Shown piece after piece: positions 12,780 through 23,894 of a DNA stretch of 64,000 nt; position 1 is the stretch's first letter; each line of letters begins with the position of its first letter. The translations under genes were made by a program, and so were the position numbers. The notes below the pieces were generated by a model. The model searched no databases. It was not told the DNA's origin and saw only the letters and a program-made list of their open reading frames with translations. The DNA is from Lycium barbarum (taxonomy: Eukaryota; Streptophyta; Magnoliopsida; Solanales; Solanaceae), in NCBI RefSeq assembly GCF_019175385.1, contig NC_083346.1, forward strand, positions 60,479,821 to 60,543,820. The letters run 5' to 3'.

Positions 12780-14639
12780 TTCTTCCCCCCTTGGGAACAT
12801 TCGTCCTCGAATATTAAGCTATCCGGGATTCTACGAAAATTTCGCCATATATTTTCCTTCAACTGACCCAGAGTATCATGACCACGCTATTCTTTCTTAC
12901 CTCTTCATCCTCTTTTTTGATTACCCACTTAGTTTCATCGGCGTCGTATAAATACTTGCAAGTTACATAATCGTTCTTGCGTGATTCGTGTATATACACA
13001 CTCATACATATACATGTATCCATATCCGTCTCTGTATTCATAATCTTACTCGTTTACATATCGTATCCGTAGTCATATTCATATACATATCATTTACATA
13101 ACATTCCCGACCACGAAGGTTCGGTGTTTCGCGTGCCCGACCATGGCTAGGCTCGGTGATTACATATGCTTAAACTCTTTTGTTTATCTGTAGTAACTTA
13201 TCTCGTTGTGCTCTCTTCCTTCTTTTATTTTTTCTTGATTATCATATCTTATGTTCTACTAAGGAAAACTTTAGGTCTCTTTCTTCATTGTCACTTATAA
13301 ACAGTAATATCATTAACAACGACTCTACCATTAGTGTCTTTGTCTCCATTCTAGTATCACATCGCCATCCTTTACAATACCCCTTGAGTCATTTTCTCTC
13401 AATGTCACGTGGTTCAAGGTCTTTGCGGATGATTTCCAGTGCATCCTTAGATGTCTGCTCAATTCATATTCGTTTATTTACCAGTCATTAGAATTATTTC
13501 TGCACAACTCTCACTCTTTGTTTTAGAATCTATATCTGTCACATCTTAAGCTCCATCATTCCAATCTGTACACTTATATTTTCTTTACTCGGTTCCCCCC
13601 TTTAAGGGTTTTACTTGTACCATTCTCAAATTTGTTGCCTCATAATAGTAGTAGGTCTAGTTATCCACACCGTCCATATAATGTCACTTGCCCTCTTCTT
13701 CAGTGCTCAAAGTTCACTTGTAACGTCATCCTGGTTTTCCGGGACCTAAGTCTCATGTGCAACTAATACTCCTTATGCCTCATACTCTTTTACTCTTGTT
13801 TATACCAATCACAAACTACTACGACTTTGCTATATCACTTTTCTCCAATTTCTTTTTCAAGTTGACTTCCCTTTTTTGTCATTGCTTGCTATCATTTCTT
13901 GTCATTGACGAACCTCTATGCTAGACTTTCCTTTAATAAGGTCTTATAAGCTTACTCATATACTGCCCCATGGCTCGCCTGTTGGTTTCATACTTGCATT
14001 AACTCTTCATTCATATAAAATATGTCACTTCTTTAGTCGTTTCCTTGCTATACTTTATATCACAGTTCTTGCCACGCTCTCACCATACCTTAATCATAAT
14101 CAATGCTATAGAGTGATACTTCTTTGCCTCGTTCGCAAGCCTGCTCGTAAAATAAAATAGCCTTTACGAAGTAAGTATACTCAACCCGTTACTCTTTCTA
14201 ATCGGCCCTCTTACACTTTACCATATAAGTTGTTTTACCAATGGATTCACATGCGTCGTACCCCTTCCTTTGTCAAGTTGTTACTTCATTTTGCTAATAG
14301 ACTTGTCGTATCTTACTAGTTCTTATCCGTCCAAGCAATACTTCAGTATCACACTCTATTGGAGTTACACTTTCTCTTCCACATAATGTCTTAGTGCTAC
14401 CAATCTCCTTAATTTACTCTAGCATTTCTCTTTACCGTATCAATGTCGATCTCATAACTATTGTCACTATCAATTCAATAGTATTTAACTTATCTCTTGT
14501 AGTCATTAATGATACTCCTAACTTAATCTCATTCTACCATTACTCTTTTGCACATCATCTTTTCTTGTTAGGACATATTACAAGCTTATATCCAATCTCC
14601 TTTAGATTCTAGAAAAATTTCGGCAGAGTTTCCTCTATA
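12780..14639 (-). mobile_element. H1 internal region between LTRs b and c, 3' part (non-coding)
   Basis: Begins with the terminal polypurine tract (12780-12795). From 13160 to 14639 it is a diverged homologue of H0 internal DNA; an internal polypurine tract is at 13593-13608. No coding motif. It is interrupted at 14639 by E2, whose target duplication CTATA occupies 14635-14639, and continues at 23895. Confidence 0.75.
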
Positions 14640-15171
14640 GGTCACGACCCAAACCCGTAGGCCGCGACTGGTGCCCGAATTGGGCACCCGTATACCAACC
14701 TGTTACATATAACCAAACTGAAACTACAACAATACGGAAAATTACAAAGGAACTCCAAATTTCGTAACATCATTATATATATATATATATATATATACCT
14801 CCAGATCACTGTCACCTGAGGAGTCACAACTAATCATATAAGATAGTACGCAAGCCGACAAGGCTGCCATCACATTTCAATATCATAGGCAAGCCGACAA
14901 GGCTTCCACTATAGACGAATATCATACCACAGCACATCGTATAGACACAGCTGAACAGAACCCATAAGTAACCCACACATATGTCTACAGACCTCTAAGA
15001 GTACGAATAGCGAAATACGACGGGACAGGGCCCCGTCGTACCCCTAGATAGCACATACATATATATATCATAAGATTCAAACCAAAAGTCTAGACTCCGG
15101 AACAACGGAGCTCTCCAAGACAGCAGAAAGGGAGTCCTATGCTGGTGGATCACCAAAGCGAGTATCTGCAC

Positions 15172-15229
15172 CTGCGGGCATAAAACGCAGCCCCCCGAAA
15201 AAAGGGGGTCAGTACGAAATATGTACTGA
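15172..15229 (-). promoter_or_regulatory. Triple-hairpin block of E2 3' LTR
   Basis: CTGCG (15172-15176)/CGCAG (15186-15190), CCCCC/GGGGG (15204-15208), TCAGTAC (15209-15215)/GTACTGA (15223-15229). Two stems use different base pairs from the H family while keeping complementarity. Confidence 0.65.
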
Positions 15230-15411
15230 GCATGTAAAGCATGAAATACAGTAAACAGGATCATAACTGAAATAAGGAGTACAGAAAATGAGTACAATAA
15301 CCAGAATACCAAAATGCTTGCCTTTGAAACATAAATCATGCATGTCAATATCATATATCATATCCGGCCCATTATGGGACTCGGTGAACATGGTCGCCAC
15401 CCAGTCTTTGG

Positions 15412-15515
15412 CGTCATAACACAGCATACTCCAGAACACAACATAACTCCATAACACAGCATAACTTCGTAACACAACATAACACCATAACACAACATAA
15501 CACCATAATATACAT
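15412..15515 (-). repeat. 'cataacaccataacac' minisatellite in E2 3' LTR
   Basis: Six or so imperfect copies of a 15-16 bp unit, upstream (sense) of the hairpin block. Copy number differs from the 5' LTR (22050-22205). Confidence 0.8.
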
Positions 15516-16272
15516 ATACTGTACCCCGCCCTCTAGTGAGGGACTCGGTGAACAATGCAGTGAAACTGTGCATGAATACATATCCTGGCCCGGGACTCAG
15601 TGAAAGACATATTGAGGCATGCACGAGCAGAGAAGTGAGAAACTATATGCAATTAAAAAAACATTTTCAAAGACTCAATAGAATAATCAACACGAATTAC
15701 CATTTGAAAATCAGGACAATAGTCGTATCAAATACCTTTCAAATGTCACTCGGAGCATATCAAACATCCCTTGAATGTCATCATAAGTATATCACAAAGC
15801 CTTAAGGATCATAGTCATATGTAACTATAGTATGAAACACCTTATAGAAGTCTAGTCACTAGTTATCATAGAGTTCCTAAGAATTGGAACGGATATATAT
15901 TGACTGTTAACCAACGTACAGAAAACTGAAGAGAGAGGCTCAATCACTTGAGAATTGTAACATCAAGAAGTTAATAAGAATCATAAATATCACTCAAATC
16001 TTAAGAATGGAATTACCCCAAAGTTCATATCATTCATCACTTAAGTCTAAGACATGCACAAAGAAAGAAGGGACAGCTTCACATACCTGATGGCGACTAT
16101 TTGTAAACCCGTTCGCCTCGTCACTCTTTTAGCCTATTTAATATAAGAGTAACGTTACCGTTACTAACTATACTTTCTAGTTCGTAAATCCGTAGCCCAT
16201 TGCTTTATAGAACTTGCTCTTTAACTTATACATTCTCGTTTAAGGTTTTCTATTGGTTAAGGGCTTAACGAA

Positions 16273-16299
16273 AATCGGGCAGCATTTCCCCTATATATT
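16273..16299 (-). promoter_or_regulatory. TATA-proximal box in E2 3' LTR
   Basis: Sense strand has TATATAGGGG followed by AAATGCTGCCCGATTTTC. Close relatives occur in S1 (31009-31042), the B 3' LTR (59291-59325), P1 (46122-46155), LTR c (26598-26625) and the E2 5' LTR (22967-22998). Candidate core promoter. Confidence 0.5.
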
Positions 16300-17189
16300 C
16301 TCCTAACCCGTATTTCTAATTATCCTCCTGTCAACACAGAAATACCAACAACAACAATATACATATAAAATTCTTACAATTCAGCCCATAACAATTCCAA
16401 CAACCCAACAACTTCTCTAAATTCATTTCAGCCCACAATTTCCTATAACATCGATTTCATGCATTTTCTTAATTCCAATTTCATCCAGTCAAATTTCAAT
16501 CCTTCCATTACAACACCATTAACATAATTACACCACAAGACAAGAAAATCTTACCTTAATTTTTTCAGAGGAATTTCTACTCGTAATTGCTCCAATTTCG
16601 CAATTTCTTCTTCCCCGATTCAATATCCAACGTTGCTATCACCACCGCGAACTTGCAAATCATCTTGAAATTAAACCAAAGCAAAAAAGGCAACCCACTT
16701 TCCTTGGCCATGGCTGGCCGTGAGCAGCAGCCATGGCCATGCTCTCTCCTTTCTTCTTTTTTTTTTTGTAATTTTTCCTTAAGCTAATCCTTGCCAAAAG
16801 AATATGAAATGCCTTAGTGTCATTTTTTTTGACCTATATATGTTGCCCCAATGATGGGCACGTTGCTGCCACTGAACACTGCCGAATTGGTGCCACGTGG
16901 CATCCCACTTGGTGCCACGTGGCAGCCCTTTAAATAATATTTTTAAGCCCACTCCTATTAATTAAATTAATTTATCACTAATCCTTTACTTAAAATCTAA
17001 TCCTAATTAATTAATTCCTAATCTCCAATAAATATATTGTTTACACTAAATAAAATTTATAAACAATTTATATTCTAATTTAAAATTGAAATTTAAAGGT
17101 TTCTATTTCGTGTCCGAAAATGACTCCGCCTTCAACTTGAGTCGACTTGCTTGCGAATAATATGACGTATAAATATACGGGGTATAACA

Positions 17190-17204
17190 TCCTTCCCCCC
17201 TTTA
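17190..17204 (-). other. E2 polypurine tract
   Basis: Minus strand reads TAAAGGGGGGAAGGA directly before the 3' LTR: the plus-strand primer of the element. Confidence 0.85.
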
Positions 17205-18782
17205 GAACATTCGTCCTCGAATGTTAAACTGATTCTGAATTCCCAATACCTTCTCAAGTGTTTTCTTATTAAATTATGCTCTTCACATACCTCTTCCTTT
17301 GGTCGATTCGCTATAATTCATTATAACGCATTCTAGGCCCCTACATAGTCGTTCCTGTAATATCTCCTCTTTCTGTTGCTTCCCGAGGTAATAATTCCAC
17401 GTCACTGCCTTTACTCTCCTCTTACTTCGCAGTCCGTTGTCAGTCGTATTGCGAGCTGTTCTGCTGACTCGACTCTTTCTTTTTCTGTAGTTACTCTCTT
17501 AAGATATCGTTCCCTTCATCTTACCTCTTAATCTTTAAACAAGACCTTGTATCGCGCAGACATCCCTCATCTGTTTATTAGATTTGGCAATTCTTAGAGT
17601 ATTTCATACCTCCGGTATTAGTATACCCCTCACAGACTCTGCGAAAGGTCTTTAACTATCACTTGCCTTTACTTCTTCATCTCGATCTTTAGGGTGGGAT
17701 ATCAAATAGCGCTAAGGTCCCTTCATATTATAACTTTACTGTCATCCAGTAACCAGTAACCCGCTTATTCTAATTTTCTCGGTTAGATCATTTCGTAATT
17801 TCCTTTACTCTAACTGGAAATACTTTAGGCATATTATCTCGTATCGTTCCTCTATTTTTTACTCAAACTCTTCTATTGCCTCTTTACCCAAATTTGCTCT
17901 TAGTTTTCCTATCACATATCCTATTGCAATCTTTACACGAGTATGTGTAGGTGCTCAATCAGCCCAGACAATACCTTAGCGTTGCCTCGCTAGTCTTTAT
18001 GTAGACCCTATATTCTCCTCTTATATCTTTCAATTGATATCAAGGCTCAGCTATGGCTTTTGCCCTCAGTACTAATTATATCTCTGTAGTTTTGCCTCAA
18101 ACCATCTTATACCTTTCTTTGATGTATCCAAAATATCGCAACCGCATTGTTGTTACTGAGTTCTTACTCTTTTTATCAAGTACTCACTTGGCCTCATTCT
18201 TAGTATACAAGTATTCGTAGGTTGCATAACTATTCCTGTACAATTCGTACAAATCGCATCCAATCTTTGTCATAGTCTTTCCTTCTCCAGGTTTATTCTG
18301 CTCTACATATCTTATTGTACTATTGTTCACTTGTTGTCTATTTCGCCATACTCTTTCCCCTTCCTCTATTCACCATTTGGTTTCCTCATTTCCTACTATA
18401 GGAGAGATTCCCTATCCTTTCTCCTTTGCTACTTGTGTGTCGCAATATCATTAGCCAATAACTCCATTGTCAACCTCTTAACCTCTAATCTCATATAGCC
18501 TTGCTATTCTTTATAATATCCTTTCAAGTTACTCGTCACCATTTTCTTGTCGTATTCGTCATCTTTGTAAACCTCCGCCTGCTGATGTCATATTATCCAA
18601 GATCCTTATCCATAATTCTTAGCACCGTCTCAAATACCATCTTGGCTTCTATCCGTTTGTCGCTGGCTTTCAAATCTCACTAACTTGTTTTAGCATGGGA
18701 TCTCATTTGAAGTTTAAGTATTCACATTAAACGTATAGCAGTGTCAATTGTTTCCATCTCATACTTGCAGTTCTCTCACCCG

Positions 18783-18796
18783 CTTCCCCCCTTTAT
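18783..18796 (-). other. Internal polypurine tract in E2
   Basis: Minus strand ATAAAGGGGGGAAG, nearly the same as the terminal tract 1.6 kb away. Counterpart of the H-family tracts at 1371, 7757 and 13593. Confidence 0.5.
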
Positions 18797-21272
18797 GGTT
18801 GTACTCATACCATATCCATGTCTTTCCTTTATCATTTATAGCTTAGATTACCTATGTATGAAACCCAACACAATCACGAGGCGATGAGAACTCTCGATAT
18901 ATAGTACAAAATCTTATCTGATGGTTGGTACTCGAGTAATGTAATTAATGTAGCAATTTGTCCGAAGCCACATTTCATTCATTCCAATCAGTAATTATCT
19001 AGTGCTTATAGTCTTTCAAATTCTCCATTCGGTAGCACTTATATTCTGATGATAAATGTCCCAAGCTTTCTTTAACACCATTTTTACCCCAACGGATATC
19101 ATCTGTTTCTTCTAATAAATTCATAATACATCAGTTGTTTCGCAAATCCGCAATCCTTGCCCTTTAAGGATTTCACCATTTCCAAGGTGAAGTCATACAC
19201 ATGCAGTACTCCTTTATGCCTTATGTTCTTCCACCTTTGTTGTATACCCAACATTAACTTCATATTCGTCTTAATAGTGGTCTTGTCTTATCACCTTCTC
19301 ATTGTACTACATCTTAAGTTCATAGCTATATATTTCCCTTTTTGTCCTATACTCATACTGAATTAGTTACGTCTGTCTTGGGTGCTTCCTTTAGTATCCC
19401 TTCCATTTCTCCAGTCTATGTCCATCTGTTATTTGTGCGTGAGCAATCTCATGGTACCCCTACATCTTTCGGAAAACACTACTTTTACATAATCCCTCTT
19501 TCATTTTCAAAACATATTCTGTTCATTTCTATTTGTCCTTATCCTGCCAGTTATCCCTGGCATTCATTCTGTCTCGTTGCTCATCTTTCTTTAGGTTGGT
19601 CTTTCACAGTTCTGTCACTTGTATTACTCGTTTTCCAAGCTATACATGTCATAATGCATCACTATACTGTAATCCCACTCGCTTTCTTGTTGTCTTCCTT
19701 TTGCTATTAACTTCTTCTCTTCCTGTGCTCGCTTTCACTTTCGTTACCACTTGTCTTTTATTCTGAACTTTCCCTATAGAACGTTGTAAGTATTTCTTGT
19801 TTGTTCTACATTTGCTTTTCCATTTCACACTAATCACATCGTATTTTTTTTTTATACTTCCTTGTTAGGCTTTACTCATTTCTAGAGCAATCCTTATGGT
19901 ATTCACATCACATCCCGTTCGTAGTCCATCCCATAACGTAACATTTCTTAATCTTATTCGCGATTCTTACTATGTTTTAATTACACTCTGTGGATTAGGC
20001 GTACTTAACCCTTCGCCCTTTCTGATCAATCTTATCCTTAATATCTCACAAGCTGTCTTATCAACACCTTCATGATTTGGTATAACTCTTCCTCCTCTAT
20101 ACCTTGGTCTCAATCATACTACTATTCCTTTTAACTGTAAACTCGTCGTAATTTATCCCTACTTATCGGTTCACTCGATACCTCAGTAAAATGTTCTGTT
20201 ACGAGTTGCCACCTTTTTCTAAATCATCCCTCAGTATCACAAGCCCTTCCGAATCATCCTAGCATTTCACCAACAACATATGAAATACATGATCCTAGAC
20301 AGCCCACAAGTTTAAGTTTCCTTCCACAGATTCCATCTCCAATTTGTTGATTAAGAACTAATAAAATATTACTGTGAAGCATCCTCCAACCACCAGCAGA
20401 AGAAAAATAGAATACGACAAGCACCACAGGACTTCTTAGTGCTTGATTCACATAGTTTACTTCCATATTTATCCTTGGGTCGTGAGCGAACCATTTAGTT
20501 CATAAACTACTTGTTTTAAGCTGTTGCTCATATATGCTTTTTTGAAATAAAATTTTCCAGATAAGAATAGTGCCCCTTACGGACTACATGGAGGGCATCT
20601 CTTAAAGATTTAGTCCAACATATCAAATTTACCCTATCAGTATCGATTTTCAAGACATATTATGAACTTGTATCTCATTCTCTCCCTTTTTCCTATTTCT
20701 GGGAAAATTTGGGCAGAGTTTCCTCTATATTTCTTACTATCCCAGAATCTGCATGCAGGAAATACCAACAATGCCTCACAGGGCCAACATATATACACAT
20801 ATATCATATCGTGTCATAGCCACACAGGGCTCCCAATTTCCAGTAAAAGCTATGCAGGTGTCGGGACTTACCTCACCTATCGTACCTCGAGACGTACCTG
20901 ATCCTTTAACGATCTATCCTGTTATACCTTCCGATCTACCTCCCCTTTCATTCTTCAACTTTACATGTCGATCATACCATAATATTCTTACCTTTTCCGA
21001 TATGTCTCTTTCGCACCGTTGCTTACCTGCGTACTGTGTAGCTTCCAATATCATCGGTCGCATTCTTCTGTCGATGTCGTTCTTCAGCTGAAATCAAAGG
21101 TTAGTATAAGGAATTTCATTTCCTATGACTGGGCTCTATCGCACGATCCTAGATATGAAAGAAAGGTAACATTCTAGATGTCCTGTAGCTTCCTGTTTAT
21201 AGATGTGGTGCACAACACACCGATAAACAAGACTCTACTAGACACGGTCTGTAGACACTCCGAGGACGAACT

Positions 21273-21284
21273 GCTCTGATACCA
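21273..21284 (-). other. E2 primer-binding site (initiator Met tRNA)
   Basis: Minus strand TGGTATCAGAGC, complementary to the 3' end of plant initiator Met tRNA, four bases from the 5' LTR. Confidence 0.92.
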
Positions 21285-21812
21285 CTTTTGTCACGACCCA
21301 ACCCCGTAGGCCGCGACTGGTGCCCGAACTGGGCACCCGTATACCAACCTGTTACATATAACCAAACTGAAACTACAACAATACGGAAACTTATAAAGGA
21401 ACTCCAAATTTCGTAACACAATTATATATATATATATACCTCCAGATCACTGTCACCTGAGGAGTCACAACTAATCATATAAGATAGTACGCAAGCTGAC
21501 AAGGCTGCCATCACATCTCAATATCATATGCAAGCCGACGAGGCTGCCACTATAGACGAATATCATACCACAGCACATCGTATAGACACAGCTGAACAGA
21601 ACCCATACGTAACCCACACATATGTCTACAGACCTCTAAGAGTACGAATAGCGAAATATGACGGGACAGGGCCCCGTCGTACCCCTGGATAGCACATACA
21701 TATATATATCATAAGATTCAAACCAAAAGTCTAGACTCCGGAACAACGGAGCTCTCCAAGATAGCAGAAAGGGAGTCCTAAGCTGGCGGATCACCAAAGC
21801 GAGTATCTGCAC

Positions 21813-21870
21813 CTGCGGGCATGAAACGCAGTCCCCCGAAGAAAGGGAGTCAGTACAGAATATATACTGA
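21813..21870 (-). promoter_or_regulatory. Triple-hairpin block of E2 5' LTR
   Basis: CTGCG/CGCAG is intact. The second stem is CCCCC against GGGAG (one mismatch), and the third is TCAGTA/TACTGA shortened by one pair. Slightly decayed relative to 15172-15229. Confidence 0.55.
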
Positions 21871-22049
21871 GCATGTAAAGCATGAAATACAGTAAACAGG
21901 ATCATAACTGAAATAAAGAGTATAGAAAACGAGTACAATAACCAGAATACCAAAATGCTTACCTTTGAAACATAAATCATGCATGTCAATATCATATATC
22001 ATATCCGGCCCATTATGGGACTCGGTGAACATGGTCGCCATCCCGTCAT

Positions 22050-22205
22050 TGGCGCCATAACAGAGCATACTCCAGAACATAGCATAACTCCATAACACAG
22101 CATAACTCCGTAACACAACATAACACCATAACACAACATAACTCTGTAACATAGCATAACTTTGTAACACAGCATAACACCATAACACAGCATAACACCG
22201 TAATA
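22050..22205 (-). repeat. 'cataacaccataacac' minisatellite in E2 5' LTR
   Basis: About nine imperfect 15-16 bp units, longer than in the partner LTR. Confidence 0.8.
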
Positions 22206-23894
22206 TATATATATACCGTACCCGGCCCTCTAGTGAGGGACTCGGTGAACAATGCAGTGAAACTGTGCACGAATACATATCCTGGCCCGGGACTCAGTGA
22301 AAGACATATTGAGGCATGCACGAGCAGATTAGTGAGAAACTATATGCAATTTTAAAAAACATTTTCAAAGACTCAATAGAATAATCAACACGAATTACCA
22401 TTTGAAAATCAGGACAATAGTCGTATCAAATACCTTTCAAATGTCACTCGGAACATATCAAACATCTCTTGAATGTCATCATAAGTATATCACAAAACCT
22501 TAAGGATCATAGTCATATGTCACTATAGTATGAAACACCTTATAAAAGTCCAGTCACTAGTTATCATAGAGTTCCTAAGAATAGGAACTGATATATATCG
22601 ACTGTTAACCAACGTACAAAAAACTGAAGAGGGAGGCTCAATCACTTGAGAATTGTAACATCAAGAAGTGAATAAGAATCATAAATATCACTCAAAGCTT
22701 ATGAATGGAATTACCCCAAAGTTCATATGATTCATCACTTAAGTCTAAGAGATGCCAAAAGAAAGAAGGGACAGCTTCACATACCTGTTGGCGACTATTT
22801 GTAAACCTGTTCGCCTCGTCACTCTTTTAGCCTATTTAATATAAGAGTAATGTTACCGTTAGTAACTATACTTTCTAGTTCGTAAATCTGTAGCCCATCG
22901 CTTTATAGAACTTGCTATTTAACTTATACATTCTCATTTAGGGTTTTCCATTAGTTAAGGGCTTAACGAAAATCGGGCAGCATTTCCCCTATATATTCGC
23001 CTAACCCGTATTTCTAATTATCCTTCTGACAACACAGAAATACCAACAACAACAATATACATATAAAATTCTTACAATTCAGCCCATAACAATTCCAACA
23101 ACCCAACAACTTCTCTAAATTCATTTCAGCCCACAAATTCCTATAACATCGATTTCATGCATTTTCTTAATTCCAATTTTATCCAATCCAATTTTAAACC
23201 TTCCATTACAACACCACTAACATAATTACACCACGAGACAAGAAAATCTTACCTTAATTTTGTCAGAGGAATTTCTACTCTTAATTGCTCCAATTTCGCA
23301 ATTTCTTCTTCCCTGATTCAATATCCAACGTTGCTATCACCACCGCGAACTTGCAAATCATCTTGAAATTAAACCAAAGCAAAAAGGCAACCCAATTTCC
23401 TTGGCCATGGCTGGCCGCGAGCAGCAGCCATGGCCATGCTCTCTCCTTTCTTCTTTTTTATTTTTTTGTATTTTTCCTTAAACTAATCCTTGCCAAAAGA
23501 ATATGAAATGCCTTAGTGTCATTTTTGTGACCTTTATATGTTGCCCCAATGATGGGAACGTTGCTGCCACTGAACACTGCCCAATTGGTGCCACGTGGCA
23601 GCCCACTTGATGCCACATGGCAGCCCTTTAAATAATTTTTTTTTAAGCCCACTCCTATTAATTAAATTAATTTATCACTAATCCTTTACTTAAAATTTAA
23701 TCCTAATTAGTTAATTCCTAATCTCCAATAAATATATTGTTTACACTAAATAAAATCTATAAACAATTTATATTCTAATTTAAAATTGAAATTTAAAGGT
23801 TTCTATTTCGTGTCCGAAAATGACTCCGCCTTTAACTTGAGTCGACTTGCTTGCGAATAATATGTCGTATAAATATACGGGGTATAACACTATA

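Larger units (their letters stand above)
1054..13089. repeat. Tandem duplication of about 5.5 kb: H0 internal + LTR + inserted 3' end
   Basis: Copy 1 is 1054-6491 and copy 2 is 7439-13089. Both hold the same host sequence, the same insertion point (TATCT) and the same LTR, so a joined segment was duplicated after the insertion. Copy-specific indels (TA run length, the 200-bp deletion in LTR a, a 12-bp indel near 6029/12426) argue against a simple assembly duplication. Confidence 0.75.
14640..17189 (-). mobile_element. E2 3' LTR
   Basis: 2550 bp. The sense-strand start TGTTATACCCCG and end GGGTCGTGAC are shared with 21289-23889. It contains a (TA)n run (14773-14797), the hairpin block (15172-15229), an 'ataacac' minisatellite (15412-15515) and a TATA-proximal box (16273-16299). 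A GTGCCC-GAATT-GGGCAC inverted repeat lies at 14671-14687 beside the LTR end. Confidence 0.88.
17190..21288 (-). mobile_element. E2 internal region, non-coding
   Basis: 4099 bp with only short, low-complexity frames; no CCHC knuckle, D-x-G protease site, IDD polymerase motif or integrase motif in any frame that I can see. It is nevertheless homologous along much of its length to the H0/H1 internal regions (compare 18437-18560 with 1080-1200, and 20716-20830 with 23890-23990). It holds a second polypurine tract (18783-18796) and, near the sense 5' end, perfect donor-like sites GAGGTAAGT (about 20866-20874) and CAGGTAAGC (about 21024-21032). Conservation without coding suggests RNA-level function, or simply a common ancestor. 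Confidence 0.75.
14640..23889 (-). mobile_element. E2: full-length non-coding LTR element (LARD-like), minus strand
   Basis: 9250 bp, flanked by CTATA at 14635-14639 and 23890-23894. The order is 3' LTR (14640-17189), polypurine tract, 4.1 kb internal region, primer-binding site and 5' LTR (21289-23889). The host sequence 'tttcctctata' + 'tttcttactatct' is restored by removing it and matches 20716 onward. The terminal base at 14640 is G where TGTCACG is expected. No gag or pol motif is visible, so the element must have been mobilised in trans. LTR-LTR differences are scattered point changes plus repeat copy number. Confidence 0.88.
21289..23889 (-). mobile_element. E2 5' LTR
   Basis: 2601 bp, partner of 14640-17189. 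It begins TGTCACGACCC on the plus strand and ends ATAACA beside the duplicated CTATA. GTGCCC-GAACT-GGGCAC inverted repeat at 21320-21336. Confidence 0.9.

Noticed and set aside
15209..15624. Frames rich in Leu-Cys-Tyr-Gly repeats (also 21850-22321)
   Set aside because: They translate the 'ataacac' minisatellite of the E2 LTRs.
21273..21284. tRNA gene fragment
   Set aside because: Only the 12-base primer-binding complement is present, four bases from an LTR end; no cloverleaf.
17190..21288. A host gene or captured gene inside E2
   Set aside because: Longest frames are about 120 codons, overlap in several frames and lack recognisable domains; the region aligns with non-coding H internal DNA.
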